64,000 bases of DNA from Afipia sp. GAS231 (GTDB taxonomy: Bacteria; Pseudomonadota; Alphaproteobacteria; Rhizobiales; Xanthobacteraceae), in contig NZ_LT629703.1 in assembly GCF_900103365.1 (NCBI RefSeq), positions 930,001-994,000 of the forward strand. Reading direction: 5' to 3'. The notes under the pieces were generated by a model that saw only the letters and a list, made by a program, of their open reading frames with translations, did no database searches and had not been told where the DNA came from. A program made the translations under genes and the position numbers. Of the stretch, positions 63,267 through 64,000 are shown in pieces (the first letter of the stretch is position 1; every line of letters starts with the position of its first letter).

Positions 63267-64000
63267 ACCGGCGCCTGAGGAAGCGGTTACGTCGCTGCAT
63301 GACCTCAGCGCCGTCGACCTGATTGCCGGTTATCGCGCCAAGCAGTTCTCGCCCTCCGAAGTGCTGGAAGAAGTCCTGGCGCATGTCGCGGCGTGGGAGC
63401 CGCACATCCATGCGCTCTATCTGTTCGATCCCGAAGGTGCCCGCGCCGTCGCCACGGCGTCGACCGAACGCTGGAACAAGGGCGAGCCGGTGGGCACGCT
63501 CGACGGCGTACCGGTCACGATCAAGGACAATATCGCCACCAAAGGCCAGCCGGTGCCGCTCGGCGCCGCCAGCATGCCGCTGACGCCTGCGCCGAAGGAC
63601 GCGCCGCCCGCCGCGCGGCTGCGCGAGGCCGGCGCCATCATCTTCTCCAAGACCACGATGCCGGATTACGGCATGCTGTCGTCGGGACTTTCCAGTTTCC
63701 ATCCCCTCACCCGCAACCCCTGGGACGTCAGCAAGAATCCCGGCGGGTCTTCTGCCGGCGCGGGCGCCGCGGCTGCTGCCGGTTACGGTCCGCTGCATCT
63801 CGGCACCGACATCGGCGGCTCGGTACGGCTGCCGGCATGCTGGAACGGTCTGTTCGCGCTAAAGCCAAGCCTCGGGCGCGTGCCCGTCGATCCGCCCTAT
63901 GTCGGCCGCGTCGCCGGGCCGATGACCCGTACCGTCGACGATGCCGCGCTGATGATGAGCGTGCTGTCGCGGCCGGACCGGCGCGACGGCATGAGCCTGC
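63259..64000 (+). CDS. Amidase signature family enzyme, C-terminus cut off by window end
   Basis: At least 247 residues, continuing past the window. The Ser-cisSer-Lys triad is visible: K89 in VTIKDN, S164/S165 in GGSSAGAG, S188 in TDIGGSVR. Hydrolyses amide bonds; the substrate is unknown. ATG 63259 overlaps the stop of the preceding M20D gene. It completes the transport-hydrolase cluster seen here. Confidence 0.9.
   Translation, partial: MHKPAPEEAVTSLHDLSAVDLIAGYRAKQFSPSEVLEEVLAHVAAWEPHIHALYLFDPEGARAVATASTERWNKGEPVGTLDGVPVTIKDNIATKGQPVPLGAASMPLTPAPKDAPPAARLREAGAIIFSKTTMPDYGMLSSGLSSFHPLTRNPWDVSKNPGGSSAGAGAAAAAGYGPLHLGTDIGGSVRLPACWNGLFALKPSLGRVPVDPPYVGRVAGPMTRTVDDAALMMSVLSRPDRRDGMSL

Overview
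The window looks like a chromosomal segment of an alphaproteobacterium of the Bradyrhizobium/Nitrobacteraceae type. The reasons are high GC, strong alphaproteobacterial codon bias, the gene families present (PAS_5 single-domain PAS protein, PmtA-like methyltransferase, DUF1059, DUF3126, BTLCP), matches to CtrA boxes, and many short palindromic intergenic repeats of a kind I associate with Bradyrhizobium. This assignment is inference; no rRNA or species marker is present. There is no prophage, CRISPR array or intact transposase.

Layout. 0-10 kb: housekeeping and signalling genes (a partial ClpP-fold exported protein, thrS, nitroreductase, GGDEF-EAL protein, patatin, CBS protein, rhomboid). 10.3-11.0 kb: a frameshifted GIY-YIG nuclease gene bracketed by two palindromic repeats. 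11.3-18 kb: a PAS_5 protein behind a perfect CtrA-type box, then a two-component system divergent from a tightly coupled four-gene envelope operon (phospholipid methyltransferase, DedA, LpxH-like phosphatase, glycosyltransferase). 18-25 kb: PoxB-type pyruvate oxidase, enoyl-CoA hydratase, small proteins, Zn alcohol dehydrogenase, double PilZ protein, secreted cupin and haem-binding-like protein. 25-40 kb: many exported or repetitive unknown proteins around a sigma factor/anti-sigma pair, a subtilase and a beta-barrel protein, plus two candidate small RNAs. 40-53 kb: mostly core genes (gamma carbonic anhydrase, cysE, NDUFS6-type zinc finger, flavin monooxygenase, tRNA-Leu, lysophosphatidate acyltransferase, hydrolases). 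53.6-64 kb: a peptide ABC transporter with four hydrolases of peptide/amide type.

How the genes may work together. The last 10 kb is a plausible uptake-and-hydrolysis pathway: binding protein, two permeases and a fused double ATPase import a peptide-like compound that two M20 enzymes, an MlrC-type metallopeptidase and an amidase would cleave. The 30.3-35.0 kb block looks like an envelope-response module: a sigma factor with two tandem region-2 modules, a membrane anti-sigma partner, a secreted subtilase and an outer-membrane barrel. Cell-cycle control is suggested by three CtrA-like boxes, two of them exact. Most functional statements come from family recognition in the translated sequence; no database search was possible.
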